A stretch of 64,000 nt of DNA from Diadophis punctatus similis (Eukaryota; Chordata; Lepidosauria; Squamata; Dipsadidae): positions 82,245,297 through 82,309,296 of the forward strand of contig JALIGW010000004.1 of the NCBI GenBank assembly GCA_023053685.1, read 5' to 3'. A program made the position numbers and the translations under genes. The notes below the pieces were generated by a model, which was not told the DNA's origin, made no database searches, and worked only from the letters and a program-made list of their open reading frames with translations. Shown here one piece after another: positions 24,998 through 34,564 of the stretch. Every line of letters begins with the position of its first letter. Position 1 is the stretch's first letter.

Positions 24998-25230
24998 GAG
25001 CCGTGGGGGCGGAGTGATTAGAATAGAGCATTGCAGGCTGACTCTGCCCACCACCAGGAGTTCGATCCTGATCGGCTCAAGGTTGACTCAGCCTTCCATC
25101 CTTCCAAGGATGATAAAACGAGGACCCAGATTGTTGGGGGCAAGAGGCTGACGTTGTAAACCGCTTAGAGAGGGCTATAAAGCACTGTACAGCGGAATAT
25201 AAGTCCAAGCGCTATCGCTATTATCTTTTC
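24998..25230 (+). mobile_element. tRNA-derived SINE (second family)
   Basis: gagccgtgggggcggagtg through ggctcaaggttgactcagcc to gtaaaccgcttagagagg and a gctatcgcta end. Confidence 0.8.
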
Positions 25231-25567
25231 AGATAACCAAGGCCAGGTGAATGGCCTGTGGCCTTTACCCAAGTGCCATTTGGGGTAGGACAGGGGGTAG
25301 AAGAAGAAAGAAAAACATCCTTTTTTTCTTAGGTCATCTAAAACAAACAAATAAAGCTGTTCTTGATCCCCAGATCAGTGTCTCTCCTGTGGGCAACTGG
25401 AGTTTGGAAAGAATGAATGAACCTCCCCTTTTCCCTGTGCCAATCTTGGTCCTTCTTTTATCTCATCCTCCATGTTTGCAAGTAAAGGCAAAGAGAACAC
25501 ACACAATTTAGTATCAGTTGTGTACGGAGAACAACGGAACCCAAAGAACGAACTGAGGTCATCCAAG

Positions 25568-25790
25568 AACCCTGGTGGTACAGCGATTAGAATGCAGTAT
25601 TGCAGGCTAATTCTGCCCACTGCCAGCAGTTCAATTCTCGCCGGCTCAAGGTTGACTCAGCCTTCCATCCTTCCAAGGTCAATAAAATGAGGACCCAGAT
25701 TGTTGGGGGCAATGTGCTGACTGTAAACCGTTTAGAGGGGGGCTTTAAAGCACTGTGAAGCAGCATATAAGTCTAAATGCTATTGCTATT
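25568..25790 (+). mobile_element. tRNA-derived SINE, first of two head-to-tail copies
   Basis: Contains ggctcaaggttgactcagcc and gtaaaccgtttagagggg and ends in tattgctatt, where the next copy starts. Confidence 0.78.
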
Positions 25791-26022
25791 TCCGCCATGG
25801 TGGCGCAGTGGTTAGAATGCAGTATTGCAGGCTAATTCTGCCCACTGTCAGCAGTTTGGTCCTGACCGGCTCAAGGTTGACTCAGCCATCCATCCTTCCG
25901 AGGACGATAAAATGAGGACCCAAATTGTTGGGGGCAACAGGCTGACTCTGTAAACCGCTTAGAGAGGGCTGTAAAAGCACTGTGAAGTGGTATATAAGTG
26001 CTACTGCTATTGTTATCTACCC
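25791..26022 (+). mobile_element. tRNA-derived SINE, second of two head-to-tail copies
   Basis: ccatggtggcgcagtggtta opens the copy directly at the end of its neighbour, an arrangement that suggests insertion into the A/T-rich SINE tail. Confidence 0.78.
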
Positions 26023-26527
26023 ATTAGAAGTCACTCTTTCCTGGCGTGTTTGCTAAAAAAGACAGAGTGGAGTTTTAGTTAACCACGATTTTGTGATTTT
26101 GCTTCCTAAGATGGCTTGTGCTCCCCCTGGGGCTCAACAGTCCTTCTGGATAACCCTCTTACTATTATTTTGAATTAGATCTTTCTCATTCTGTCTAGCA
26201 AAACAAATCTTACCAGATAACCAGTTGTAGCTTTGTTTTAAATAGACTGGAAAAGAATCCCCCCCCACGTTGAGTTAGAAAGGCTTACCATGGCAACATT
26301 TAAGAAAGCTATTTAAACCCGTACTTATACTCCATTCCTACCAGTTTTGGAATTTTAGGAACTGTGATAATGAGCCACAATCTTTCAATTTTCTTTCTTT
26401 TTTTTTTGGGAGGAAAAAAAATTAGAGTTTTCCTATATTCACGTCTTCAAAACAACATCACAGGTATCACACAAAACTTCATCGAATTAGTCCCGTCTGA
26501 ATTGTGTTCACTGAGGTGATGGAGTAC

Positions 26528-26649
26528 CTCTGAAACTTTGGACTGGCAAAGGCTTGATTCCAAGTTCTGCGTTGGGCATGGCACGGTGTTGTAACTTCCT
26601 TTTGGCTTCCAAAACAGGATTTTCAAATTGGGTCCTCCTATTTATGTGG
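26528..26649 (-). CDS. MAGI2: MAGI2 internal coding exon: end of second WW domain and linker
   Basis: This 122-bp exon is too short for a simple ORF search; I found it by looking for the residues expected between the flanking exons. The acceptor is ttcag before base 26649 and the donor gtactcc after base 26528. Its first base completes an Asp codon. Forty codons then read HINRRTQFENPVLEAKRK followed by a less conserved linker LQHRAMPNAELG and KPLPVQSFR. It ends on one base that completes Glu in exon 23449-23631. HINRRTQFENP carries the C-terminal strand and conserved proline of a WW domain, which binds proline-rich PY-type motifs. Phases agree on both sides. The linker differs from the mammalian form I remember, as expected for a flexible segment. 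Confidence 0.92.
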
Positions 26650-27045
26650 CTGAAAATATAAAGAAACCCATTGTCAACCTTTCAAAAAAAAAATCGCCTC
26701 GTGAAAACCTGAATTGACCGGACTTCAAGAAAGAGGCCTATTTTCTCTGCCAATTAAAGGAGTGGGGGGTGCCATGACACAACGGATGAAAACCATCAGT
26801 CGTGTGTGTCATGTGGTCGTGTCATGACATCCTGACCCAAAGGACAAATATGAATTTATGTCACAGGGTTGCACCTTCAAGGCTTAATTATGTGTGGAAA
26901 AAGAATTGCATGTCAATTATGTGTAAGTAGCTAAAGTATCAGGCATGAAAGACCAGGTTTGCATGTGAAGGTTCAATTAAAGTACTTCATTGCTAAAAGC
27001 CTATGAACAGGAATCTGCTCAACTGTTAGGATCCACAGAGTCAGA

Positions 27046-27290
27046 GAGCCGAGGTGGCGCAGTGGTTAGAGTGCAGCACTGCAGGCTACTTCGGCTGACT
27101 GTGATCAGCAGTTCAGCTGTTCAAATCTCACCAGGCTCAAGGTTGACTCAGCCTTCCATCCTTCCGAGGTGGGTAAAATGAGGATCCAGATTGTTGGGGG
27201 CAATAGGCTGAACTCTGTAAACCGCTTAGAGAGGGCTGTAAAGCACTATGAAGCGGTATATAAGTCTAAGTGCTATTGCTATTGCTAATT
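27046..27290 (+). mobile_element. tRNA-derived SINE (second family), well preserved
   Basis: gagccgaggtggcgcagtgg and gttcaaatctc give clear A and B box-like segments; the body ends cggtatataagtctaagtgc and tattgctattgc. Confidence 0.82.
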
Positions 27291-27304
27291 CAAGGGGGGA
27301 GGTT

Positions 27305-27388
27305 GGATTTGTTCACTTGTGACTGCGTAGGGATTCTAGGCTGATTCCTCTTTTGACTCCGCCCCCAGGTTCTGCCTTCTCCTACATA
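27305..27388 (-). mobile_element. fragment of the same LTR-like family
   Basis: The segment ctaggctgattcctctttt is shared with 58937-58960. On the minus strand it corresponds to the 5' third of the family, starting near tgtaggagaaggcag. Confidence 0.4.
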
Positions 27389-27828
27389 TGGAGCATTAAT
27401 AGTCAAGAGTATCAATGTAAACCACAGGATGGAGAACTCGGATCAATCTTAGAGGCCAGGAAGACTAGATTTTATTGGCAAAAAAACCACATTAGAGAGG
27501 AGAATTGTTCTTGCTATCCAATAGACCACTTTAGGCAGCTTTCAAAGAAGCTGTTGTGTACTTGGTTTGTTTAGAAATATGCCAACAACAAATAGACATA
27601 CACATGATATGCCTGGTTGCGTTCCAAAGTTCCCGAGACTAACTTAGTTGCTTTTCAGTGAGGAAAAGAGTCGGTACAAATAACAAATCAGTTATCTTCT
27701 TACATTTTTTTTAAAAAAGCAAATTGTAAAATGCTGCAAATAACAATCTGGCTGCAATCCCAGGGTGTACAGGTAGTCCTCGATTTACAACAGTTCATTT
27801 AGTGACCGCTCAAAGTTACAATGGCACC

Positions 27829-28212
27829 CAGTGGTGGGTTTCTCTTACCTTCCTTAGCGGTTCAGAATTGCGTGCACGTCATATCCGGGTTCTGACCCTC
27901 TGCGCATGTGCAGAAGCCTTTGCGCATGCACAGAGCAGAGGTGGGTTCCTCCCGGTTTGCACCAGTTCTATAGAACTGGTAGTAACCTGGTGGTGACATC
28001 ACAAAGCCGGCTCTGTCGGTGCCAGTCCATGGACGGCACCATCTTTTTTTTGGAAAAAAAATTTTGGGGAATTTTTTTTTGAATTTTTTTGCTGTTTTTT
28101 TTCTTCTGCGCATGTGCAGAAGCTGCGTTTTTGGCACTGCGCATGCGCCGCCATCTTGTTTTCAGCTTTTTTTTGTACTTTTTGCTTGTTTTTGCTTCTG
28201 TGCATGCGCAGA
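27829..28212. mobile_element. two partial hAT copies, one after the other
   Basis: A first left end is at 27829 (cagtggtgggtttctctta) and a second at 27936 (cagaggtgggttcctcccgg); the right part ends without a terminal repeat near 28212. Confidence 0.7.
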
Positions 28213-28224
28213 ATAGTATAGAGT

Positions 28225-28295
28225 CAGAATAGCAGGAGGTTGGATTAGAAGACCTCCAAGGTCCTTTCCAACTCCATTATTCTATGTTCTATGGT
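28225..28295 (+). mobile_element. CR1 3' terminal fragment
   Basis: About 65 bp of CR1 3' end (ggttggattagaagacctcc) followed by ttattctatgttctatg, the canonical CR1 tail. Confidence 0.75.
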
Positions 28296-28344
28296 TAATC
28301 CTTTGGGTTACAATCTAATAATAGTCTGTTGCTGACATTGAAGC

Positions 28345-28660
28345 CCAAAGGTGCTTTTTCAGGAGGCAACTGGACTTTCTTGGTCAGGATAGTGGGCAAT
28401 GGAAGAACCTGTCAGAGCTGAAGAAGCTTCTTGGATGAGAAGGGAAACGTCTTCAAGGAAAAACCAGAAAAACTTTTTTTTTTAAAAAAAAGCACCTTTG
28501 GGATTTAACAAATATCTCACTTTATGTCTGTCGAGATTCTCATCTATTTCCATCTCTCCACCATCACAACTGATGAAGCTTCTTGGATGAGAAACGACAT
28601 GTTTTCTTCTTCTTCCTCCTCAAGGAAAAATACAGTCCAGCTGCCTTTTGAAAAAAGCAC
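28345..28660. repeat. Penelope-like repeat, two diverged cores
   Basis: Cores near 28422-28455 and 28573-28605, each followed by agcacctttg. A short isolated piece is also at 7268-7330. Confidence 0.5.
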
Positions 28661-28735
28661 CTTTGAGGCAAATGTCTTGCTTAACAACATAAATTTGGGG
28701 CTCAGCTCTGGTCATAAATCGAGGAACTACCTGTA

Positions 28736-29309
28736 CTATACTTGCTGTTAGTATATATTTACTGCTGGAACTGCCAAGAGAAGGGTGCGCGGCATGCTTT
28801 GCTGTCTACATCAAGGGAACTTGTTTAGGTCTCATATTTTAGGATGAAAAATGAGAAACAATTTTTATTTCCAGTCTACGATTTTAGCAGATTCGAACAC
28901 AGATCTTCATGCTGCAGATAAAGGTTTTTAGATCCTGCTGTATTTCTAATGACATTAGAATTTTACTGGACTATTTCAGAACCTTGATTAGAGATTCCTT
29001 ACTAGTTTCTTTAAAAAAATAAACAAATTCTAGAATAATAGCAACTTCTTGTTAGAAATTTACAAAATGTAGAATATGGGGAAAGCGTAAAAAGCAATAC
29101 AGGTTTCTGAACACAACTGCACTACTTCGGATCTGATTCCACCTTTCGCCCACTACACAAAACAAATCTTTAGGGGCAACAGAGGTGCACATTTCTGGCA
29201 TGCAAAACAATATATTTACCCAACCTCTTTCAAGGACTCCAATAATCCATTGCTGGTGTTTAAAAGAAAGCAATTTCAGATGTTTTTGCTCTGAGGTGGG
29301 GGTGTTATA
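28736..29309. other. intronic sequence, nothing recognised
   Basis: Plain AT-rich DNA. The same holds for 29893-30261, 30476-31028 and 31161-31787. Confidence 0.4.
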
Positions 29310-29568
29310 TAAATTGTGAAAGAAAAGAAAAAAAGAGAAGGAAGGAGACAAAGAATTAGGGAAAAGGAAGAAGGAGGAAGGAAGGAAGGAGACAAAGGAA
29401 GGAAAGAAGGAAGAAGGAAGGAGACAAAGAAGGAAGGATGGAAGGAAGGAAGGAAGGAGGCAAGGAAGGAAGGAGGCAAAGAAGGAAGGAAGGAAGGATG
29501 GAAGGAAGTTAGGAGATAAAGAAGGAAGGAAGGAAGGAAGGAAGGAAGGAAGGAAGGAAGGAAGGAAG
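29310..29568. repeat. GGAA-rich purine microsatellite
   Basis: GAAG/GGAA units with occasional gagacaaa interruptions. Confidence 0.9.
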
Positions 29569-29892
29569 TGTCACGGTGTGATTATTGCCTGTTACATGTA
29601 TATGCAGGGAGATGCATCCCTATTCAATATAATGGTTTATTCCTGAGCACGTGATTGATACGTCCTTGTACGCATGTGTGCATTCCTTTCTCCGCTCTAC
29701 CCTTCTTGCTCTGTCTTCCATTGAGAGAAGACGCACATTTATATTAGAGATGTAAACAAATGAGGATTTATTGCTTTTGTGCCGAAATAAATATTTTTAC
29801 TTAGACTTTTAAACTGCGGTTTCATTTCTAATGTCTGATGTCCGGGAAAAGATCAAACAGCTCCTCTGTGAGATTAATTCTCACATCTGTCA
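29569..29892 (+). mobile_element. probable solo LTR next to a GGAA microsatellite
   Basis: The 324-bp segment starts TGTCACGG and ends ATCTGTCA, flanked on both sides by GGAAG. The left copy is part of a (GGAA)n tract, which weakens the duplication. A poly-A signal (aataaa near 29786) sits in the expected R region. Family not recognised. Confidence 0.5.
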
Positions 29893-30261
29893 GGAAGGAA
29901 CCAAATTCCAACCTAAATTTAGACAACCAAGAAAAAATAGTAAGGAAGAAACTGTAGTCACCAGTCATCTCCCTTCATTCTACTGTGGTTGCAATTTTTC
30001 TAGCTAGCAGGGTATCCCGAGGAATCCACAGTTAAACCTTTGAGGCTACGAAGTTTGAAAAGTAGAAATAATTGGTGGGAGGTTTAAACATCACTTCCTC
30101 CCACCCCCTTCTATCCGTGATTAGTTGGTGTGAGAGAAGGTGTCTTCTCGGTTGTGAAGCCAAGAAGCACTGGTTGATTAAAAGTTGGGAATGTTATCCT
30201 ATAGAAAACTAGCGTTGGTTGATTAAATGATTGATTCTTTCATTGATGAGTGGTAGCTGTG

Positions 30262-30475
30262 TCTATCCTGTCCTGTCCTGTCCCACGCCACGCCACGCCA
30301 TGCCACGCCACGCCACGCCACGCCATCCCATCCCATTCTACTCCTTCTTTCCTTTCCTTTCCTTTCCTTTCCTTTCCTTCTTTCCTTTCCTTTCCTTTCC
30401 TTTCCTTTCCTTTCCTTTCCTTTCCTTTCCTTTCCTTTCCTTTCCTTTCCTTTCCTTTCCTTTCCTCTCCATTCC
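30262..30475. repeat. compound pentanucleotide microsatellite
   Basis: CCTGT units change to CCACG, then CCATC/CCATT, then CTTTC, with the five-base period kept throughout. Confidence 0.9.
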
Positions 30476-31028
30476 ATTCTATATTGTCTGCAGAAAGAAA
30501 AATAAATATGTTTGGCATTCTAGAGGGTATTCATCTAACCTTTGATTTTATTGTCCCCTTTTTAACATAAAATCTTTGGATAACATGAGCTGCCCATTGT
30601 CCTTCTCAAACTACATATTTTGAGTCTAACACTGCATGATAAAAGCAACCATGCCATGCTCCTCTTGAGACTAATGATTACTTCTTAAATGTATATAATG
30701 GGATTTGTAAAATAGGTTTAATTCCACGAAAGAGGTTATCTTAACCCAGGGTTGCATTAACAATTCTCACCCCTCGCTCCTTTTCACTTATTTCATTTTC
30801 GCGAATTTTTTTTCTGCTCCATTTATCAGGAGAAGGCCTAAATCGGTGCGGCCAATGACACTTAAGTTACATTTTTGGAAGGAGAACAAAAGACAAGCAT
30901 TTTCAAGATTTACATTAAAAAAAACATGTTATTTTGCAAAGGAGCTTCAGAGATGGCAGCATTGGTTTAAAAGATCCCTATGACTAACTTAAAGGCACTT
31001 TGAAGACTGTGTTAAATTGCCATGTAAG

Positions 31029-31160
31029 TCAGGGGTCTCCAAATTTGGTAACTTTAAGAGTTTTGGACTTCAACTCCCAGAATTCCGCATGGCTGGCAGA
31101 GGAATTCTGGGAGTTGAAGTCCACAAGTCTTAAAGTTGCCAAGTTTGGAGATCCCTGATA
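31029..31160. repeat. long hairpin MITE (CAGGGGTCTCCAAA family)
   Basis: Arms of about 50 bp (e.g. gacttcaactcccagaattc and its reverse) with a short loop. Confidence 0.75.
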
Positions 31161-31795
31161 TTAGGGTACAAATGCTTTCCTGTCTACGATTTGAGGGGGA
31201 AAGATGACGACAGATTTATTAGAAGATCCAACTTCTAGTAACTTCTTACAACAGGTGCGAAATCCCCTCAGGGCTCTCTTCCCTTTCAGTAGACAAGTGT
31301 CCATAAGATGGGGCTACAAGAGTTTGAAAAAACTAACAAAATCACAAAGAAACACAAGAATGTGTGCAGAAAAATAACAAGATGAAATGAGACCAAACAC
31401 TTAGCAAAATAATACAGTCTTTAAGTTCACGTTAGAATGATAACTAGCCAATTTGCATAACACATATGTACTATATACAGAAATGAGGTAATAATTTCCT
31501 TTAAGCCAAACTCAACTCCTAAGGCCCACAAAAACTCCTCCATGCTGGTTTCTTAGGAAAAATACATCAGTGGTCTACCATTGCCTTTTTTAGGATGGAT
31601 ATTTTGCCCCCTGAGAGGGATTGCTACAATTTAATGCCACAATTCTTCTAGTCCTCATGGAGCCACAGCGCAAGAGTTGGGTGACCATATCAAATAAATG
31701 ATAAATAATATGAGATGGCAAGAGTACAAAAATAGGTAACTTTCTTCAATGGAAAACACTCTTGAAAAGAACGTTACAAGTAACATCCTCTACAT

Positions 31796-32020
31796 CGGAG
31801 TGTCAAACTCAATTTCATTGAGGGCCGCATGAGGGCTGTGGTTGACCTTGAGGGGCGTGGTGGGGAGGTGTGGCTGACTGGCTGGGTGTGGCCAACTGGG
31901 TGGGTGTGGCCAGCTTGACGCCACTCCCCAAATTGCTGGCATGTTTCCTCTTCGCATTGGGTAGACCAGGACGGCCCCATGGGCCGGATCCAACCACATC
32001 CAACCACATTGACACTCCTC
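31796..32020. mobile_element. short hAT-like copy (CAGGGGTGTCAA family)
   Basis: cggagtgtcaaactcaattt to cattgacactcctc; flanks CTCTACAT and CTCTGCAT (7 of 8). Confidence 0.7.
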
Positions 32021-32028
32021 CTCTGCAT

Positions 32029-32620
32029 GCAACCATTTGTTTAAGTGACCGTTTGAAGTCACCACTGAAAAAAGTGACCTATAACTATCTTTAACAGTTA
32101 TGACCATTACAGCACCCCGTGGTCATGTGATCAAAATTCAGATGCTTGGCAACCGACTCATATTTATGATGGTAGCGGTGTGTCCCGAGGGTCATGTGAT
32201 CCCCTTTGGCGATCTTCTGACAAGCAAAGTCAATGGGGAAACCAGATTCACTTAACAACCATGTTACTATCTTAATGCAGTGATTCACTTAACAACCATC
32301 CTCTTTTAACAACCCCATAATCCCTTGTGGGGTGGAGTCTGGGCAACTGAATGGAGCTGAATGTTTATTGGCCGGATGCCCTTCCTGTCGCCAAAACGGA
32401 GTTTTTTTTTCAGCAGATATATTCTCAGTGTGCCCAGAGAGAGAAGTATCTGCCTCTACCTAGGATCGAACTCATAGCCTCCACCTCTAAGCCACTGCAC
32501 CACTCAGTGATTCACTTAACAACTGTGGCAAGAAAAATGGGTCAAAACTCACTGAACAACTGTTCTTGCTTAGCAACGGAAATTTGAGGCTCCATTGTGG
32601 TTGTAAGTCGAGGATTATAT
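32029..32620. mobile_element. acttacgacc-type MITE with SINE inside
   Basis: From tttgtttaagtgaccg to gtggttgtaagtcgagg, interrupted by the SINE 32297-32504. Confidence 0.72.
32297..32504 (-). mobile_element. tRNA-derived SINE with BovB-like tail, in a MITE
   Basis: Same family as 1705-1930 in reverse. A perfect 19-base target duplication (cagtgattcacttaacaac) is at 32278-32296 and 32505-32523. Confidence 0.85.
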
Positions 32621-32794
32621 TGTATTACTTTTTTTCTTCAGTTGGGCCTTCTATTTTCTGTCCCATCTTAAGGTGTCCAGGAACAAGAAAAACCACCATG
32701 GACTGCTTTCTTTTTGACCTGAAGTGCCACATGGGACCTGGACCACAGTTGATACAGGATTAACAGGCAATTAATAATGGTTTGAAAAACTTAC

Positions 32795-32852
32795 TCCACA
32801 TAATAAGTGCCATAGATGGGATCATCAATTTTCTCCCAGCCGTAGGGTAATT
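32795..32852 (-). CDS. MAGI2: MAGI2 internal coding exon: N-terminal part of second WW domain
   Basis: This 58-bp minus-strand exon has a pyrimidine-rich acceptor ending ttttcag before base 32852 and donor gtaagt after base 32795. It reads (E)[18 protein letters not shown] plus two bases of Asp, carrying the first tryptophan and the tyrosine pair of a WW domain. The domain is completed in exon 26528-26649. The upstream exon must end one base into a Glu codon; I searched the remaining 31 kb for the first WW domain exon and did not find it, so it is either beyond 64000 or missed. Identification rests on the exact join with three other MAGI2 exons in the same order and strand. Confidence 0.92.
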
Positions 32853-33014
32853 CTGAAAAGAAAAAGAAATGAAGAAAGAGGAAGGCTTGTTAAGACATGT
32901 AGCAAAAGATGTCATGATTTCTTAAAAAATAAACATAAAAAGTCAACAGGGGAGGAACATTAAACCTAATGCTCAGAACCAATGCCAAATTTTAGACATA
33001 TACCACAGTGAAGT

Positions 33015-33653
33015 GTGCAAACCAGCGCCTGCAATGGCCTGCGTCAGATGAGGAGAACACATCTTTCTCCTTCTGTCCTGGCCATTTTTTACAGAGGCAT
33101 GATTGAGAGCATCTTAACAAACTGCATTACTGTTTGGTTTGGTGGTAGCAGAGTCTCAGATAGAAAGTCCGTACAGAGAGTGGTGAGGACAGTGGAGAAG
33201 ATTATAGGAAGCTGGATTCCCATCATTCAGGATACTGCTTATAAGCACTATGAGCTTAGACCTCGAAGCATTGTTAGGGACCCCACACCCCCACTTTACG
33301 GCCTGTTTCTGTTGCTCCCCTCTGGGAGGAGGTTTCGAAGTATCTATAGCAGGACTACCAGATTCTGGAACAGCTTTGTTCCCTATGCCATCCATCTTGT
33401 AAACTCTCAGCATTCTTTTTTCTCACCATGTATATGTAAACATCCGAACTAGACTGTGCTGTTTCTCTGTGTCATATATATGTGTGTATGTGGGTATATG
33501 TATAATTTTGTATTTATTTATTTTTATTTTATCATATTGATGTAGTGTATATTGTTGGTGACCTTTTGAGAGCTGTATGCAATGGAATTTCATTTTAATG
33601 TATGCCAATTAGTGTACATTCAAAGTGACAATAAAGTTGTTCTGTTCTGTTCT
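33015..33653 (+). mobile_element. 3' end of a CR1/L3-like LINE with a TTCTG tail
   Basis: A 145-codon open frame at 33015-33452 ends a LINE polyprotein: FYRGMIESILTNCITVWFGG, RKSVQRVVRTVEKIIGSW and LLPSGRRFRSIYSRTTRFWN are typical of the region after the reverse transcriptase. A 3' UTR follows and ends in caataaag then TTCTG units. The tail continues as TTCTA repeats after the inserted LTR (33654-34218). A decayed relative is at 59280-59640. The clade is uncertain: CR1/L3 or Rex-like. Confidence 0.72.
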
Positions 33654-34218
33654 TGTTCTGACCCAGCCTTAGCAGAAATAAGAAACAGACTCCTTGTCAT
33701 GAAAAACCCCTCTTTATTTATCTCCTGTGAATTAATGGCATTCATACACCGAAAAGTCCAGGCAGTAGTCCTTCAAGGAGTTAACTGCAGTAACAAGCTG
33801 AAAGGCTGCAAATTAAGTTCTGGCAAGCAGTCTTTGATGCACAAATATAATGAGCAAAATCTCCAGAAATTCCTTCTATTTATTCCCCAGGCAGGGAGGG
33901 GCCATTCAGCGTCCACGTGTGCTTTGCTTCCTGAGTCGACTCCTTGTCCTCCGTTGCTCACCTCTCCTAACTGCTCTGCACTTGCGTGCATCTGGAACAG
34001 GCCCCAGCTGTTCTTCCTCCTCACTCATCTCAGCCTCCAAAGGCAGCTGCCTCTCTGGTGGCTGGGAAATGTCGGACGGCCCTGCCTCTATCTCTGCGTC
34101 TGACGCAGAGCATCCATCAGAGCCTTCCCCAGACTCCAGAACTGGCCCAGGTTCCTCCACAACATCCTCATCATTCGAGTCTGACGCCAGCTGCACTGGC
34201 AGCTGGCAGGCCACAACA
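33654..34218 (-). mobile_element. solo LTR in a LINE tail
   Basis: The 565-bp block begins TGTTCTGACC and ends GGCCACAACA (TG...CA), with a perfect 5-base duplication GTTCT at 33649-33653 and 34219-34223. On the minus strand it starts TGTTGTGGC, as does the related LTR at 7801-8318; both contain a segment translating to QLGPVPDA. A reading frame of about 100 codons is open on the minus strand from the LTR start but begins with GTG, so I do not call a gene. Confidence 0.75.
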
Positions 34219-34564
34219 GTTCTATTCTATTCTATTCTATTCTATTCTATTCTATTCTATTCTATTCTATTCTATTCTATTCTATTTTATATTCTATTCT
34301 CTTTTCTATTCTCTTTTCTATTCTATTCTATTTTATATTCTATTCTCTTTTCTATTCTCTTTTCTATTCTATTCTATATTCTATTCTATTCTCTTTTCTA
34401 TTCTATTCTATTCTATTCTATTCTATTCTATTCTATTCTATTCTATATTCTATATTCTATTCTATTCTATTTTCTATTCTATTCTCTTTTCTATTCTCTT
34501 TTCTTTTCTATTCTCTTTTCTATTCTATTCTATTCTATATTCTATTCTATTTTATATTCTATTC
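34219..34564. repeat. TTCTA microsatellite, left part of a LINE tail
   Basis: ATTCT units with TTTTC and TATTC variants, between the LTR and the hAT-like element. Confidence 0.95.

Larger units (their letters stand above)
27771..28735. mobile_element. MITE ends surrounding a cluster of later insertions
   Basis: The left end caggtagtcctcgatttaca (27773-27828) and the right end atcgaggaactacctgta (about 28660-28735) are separated by two hAT copies, a CR1 tail and Penelope-like repeat pieces. Confidence 0.6.
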
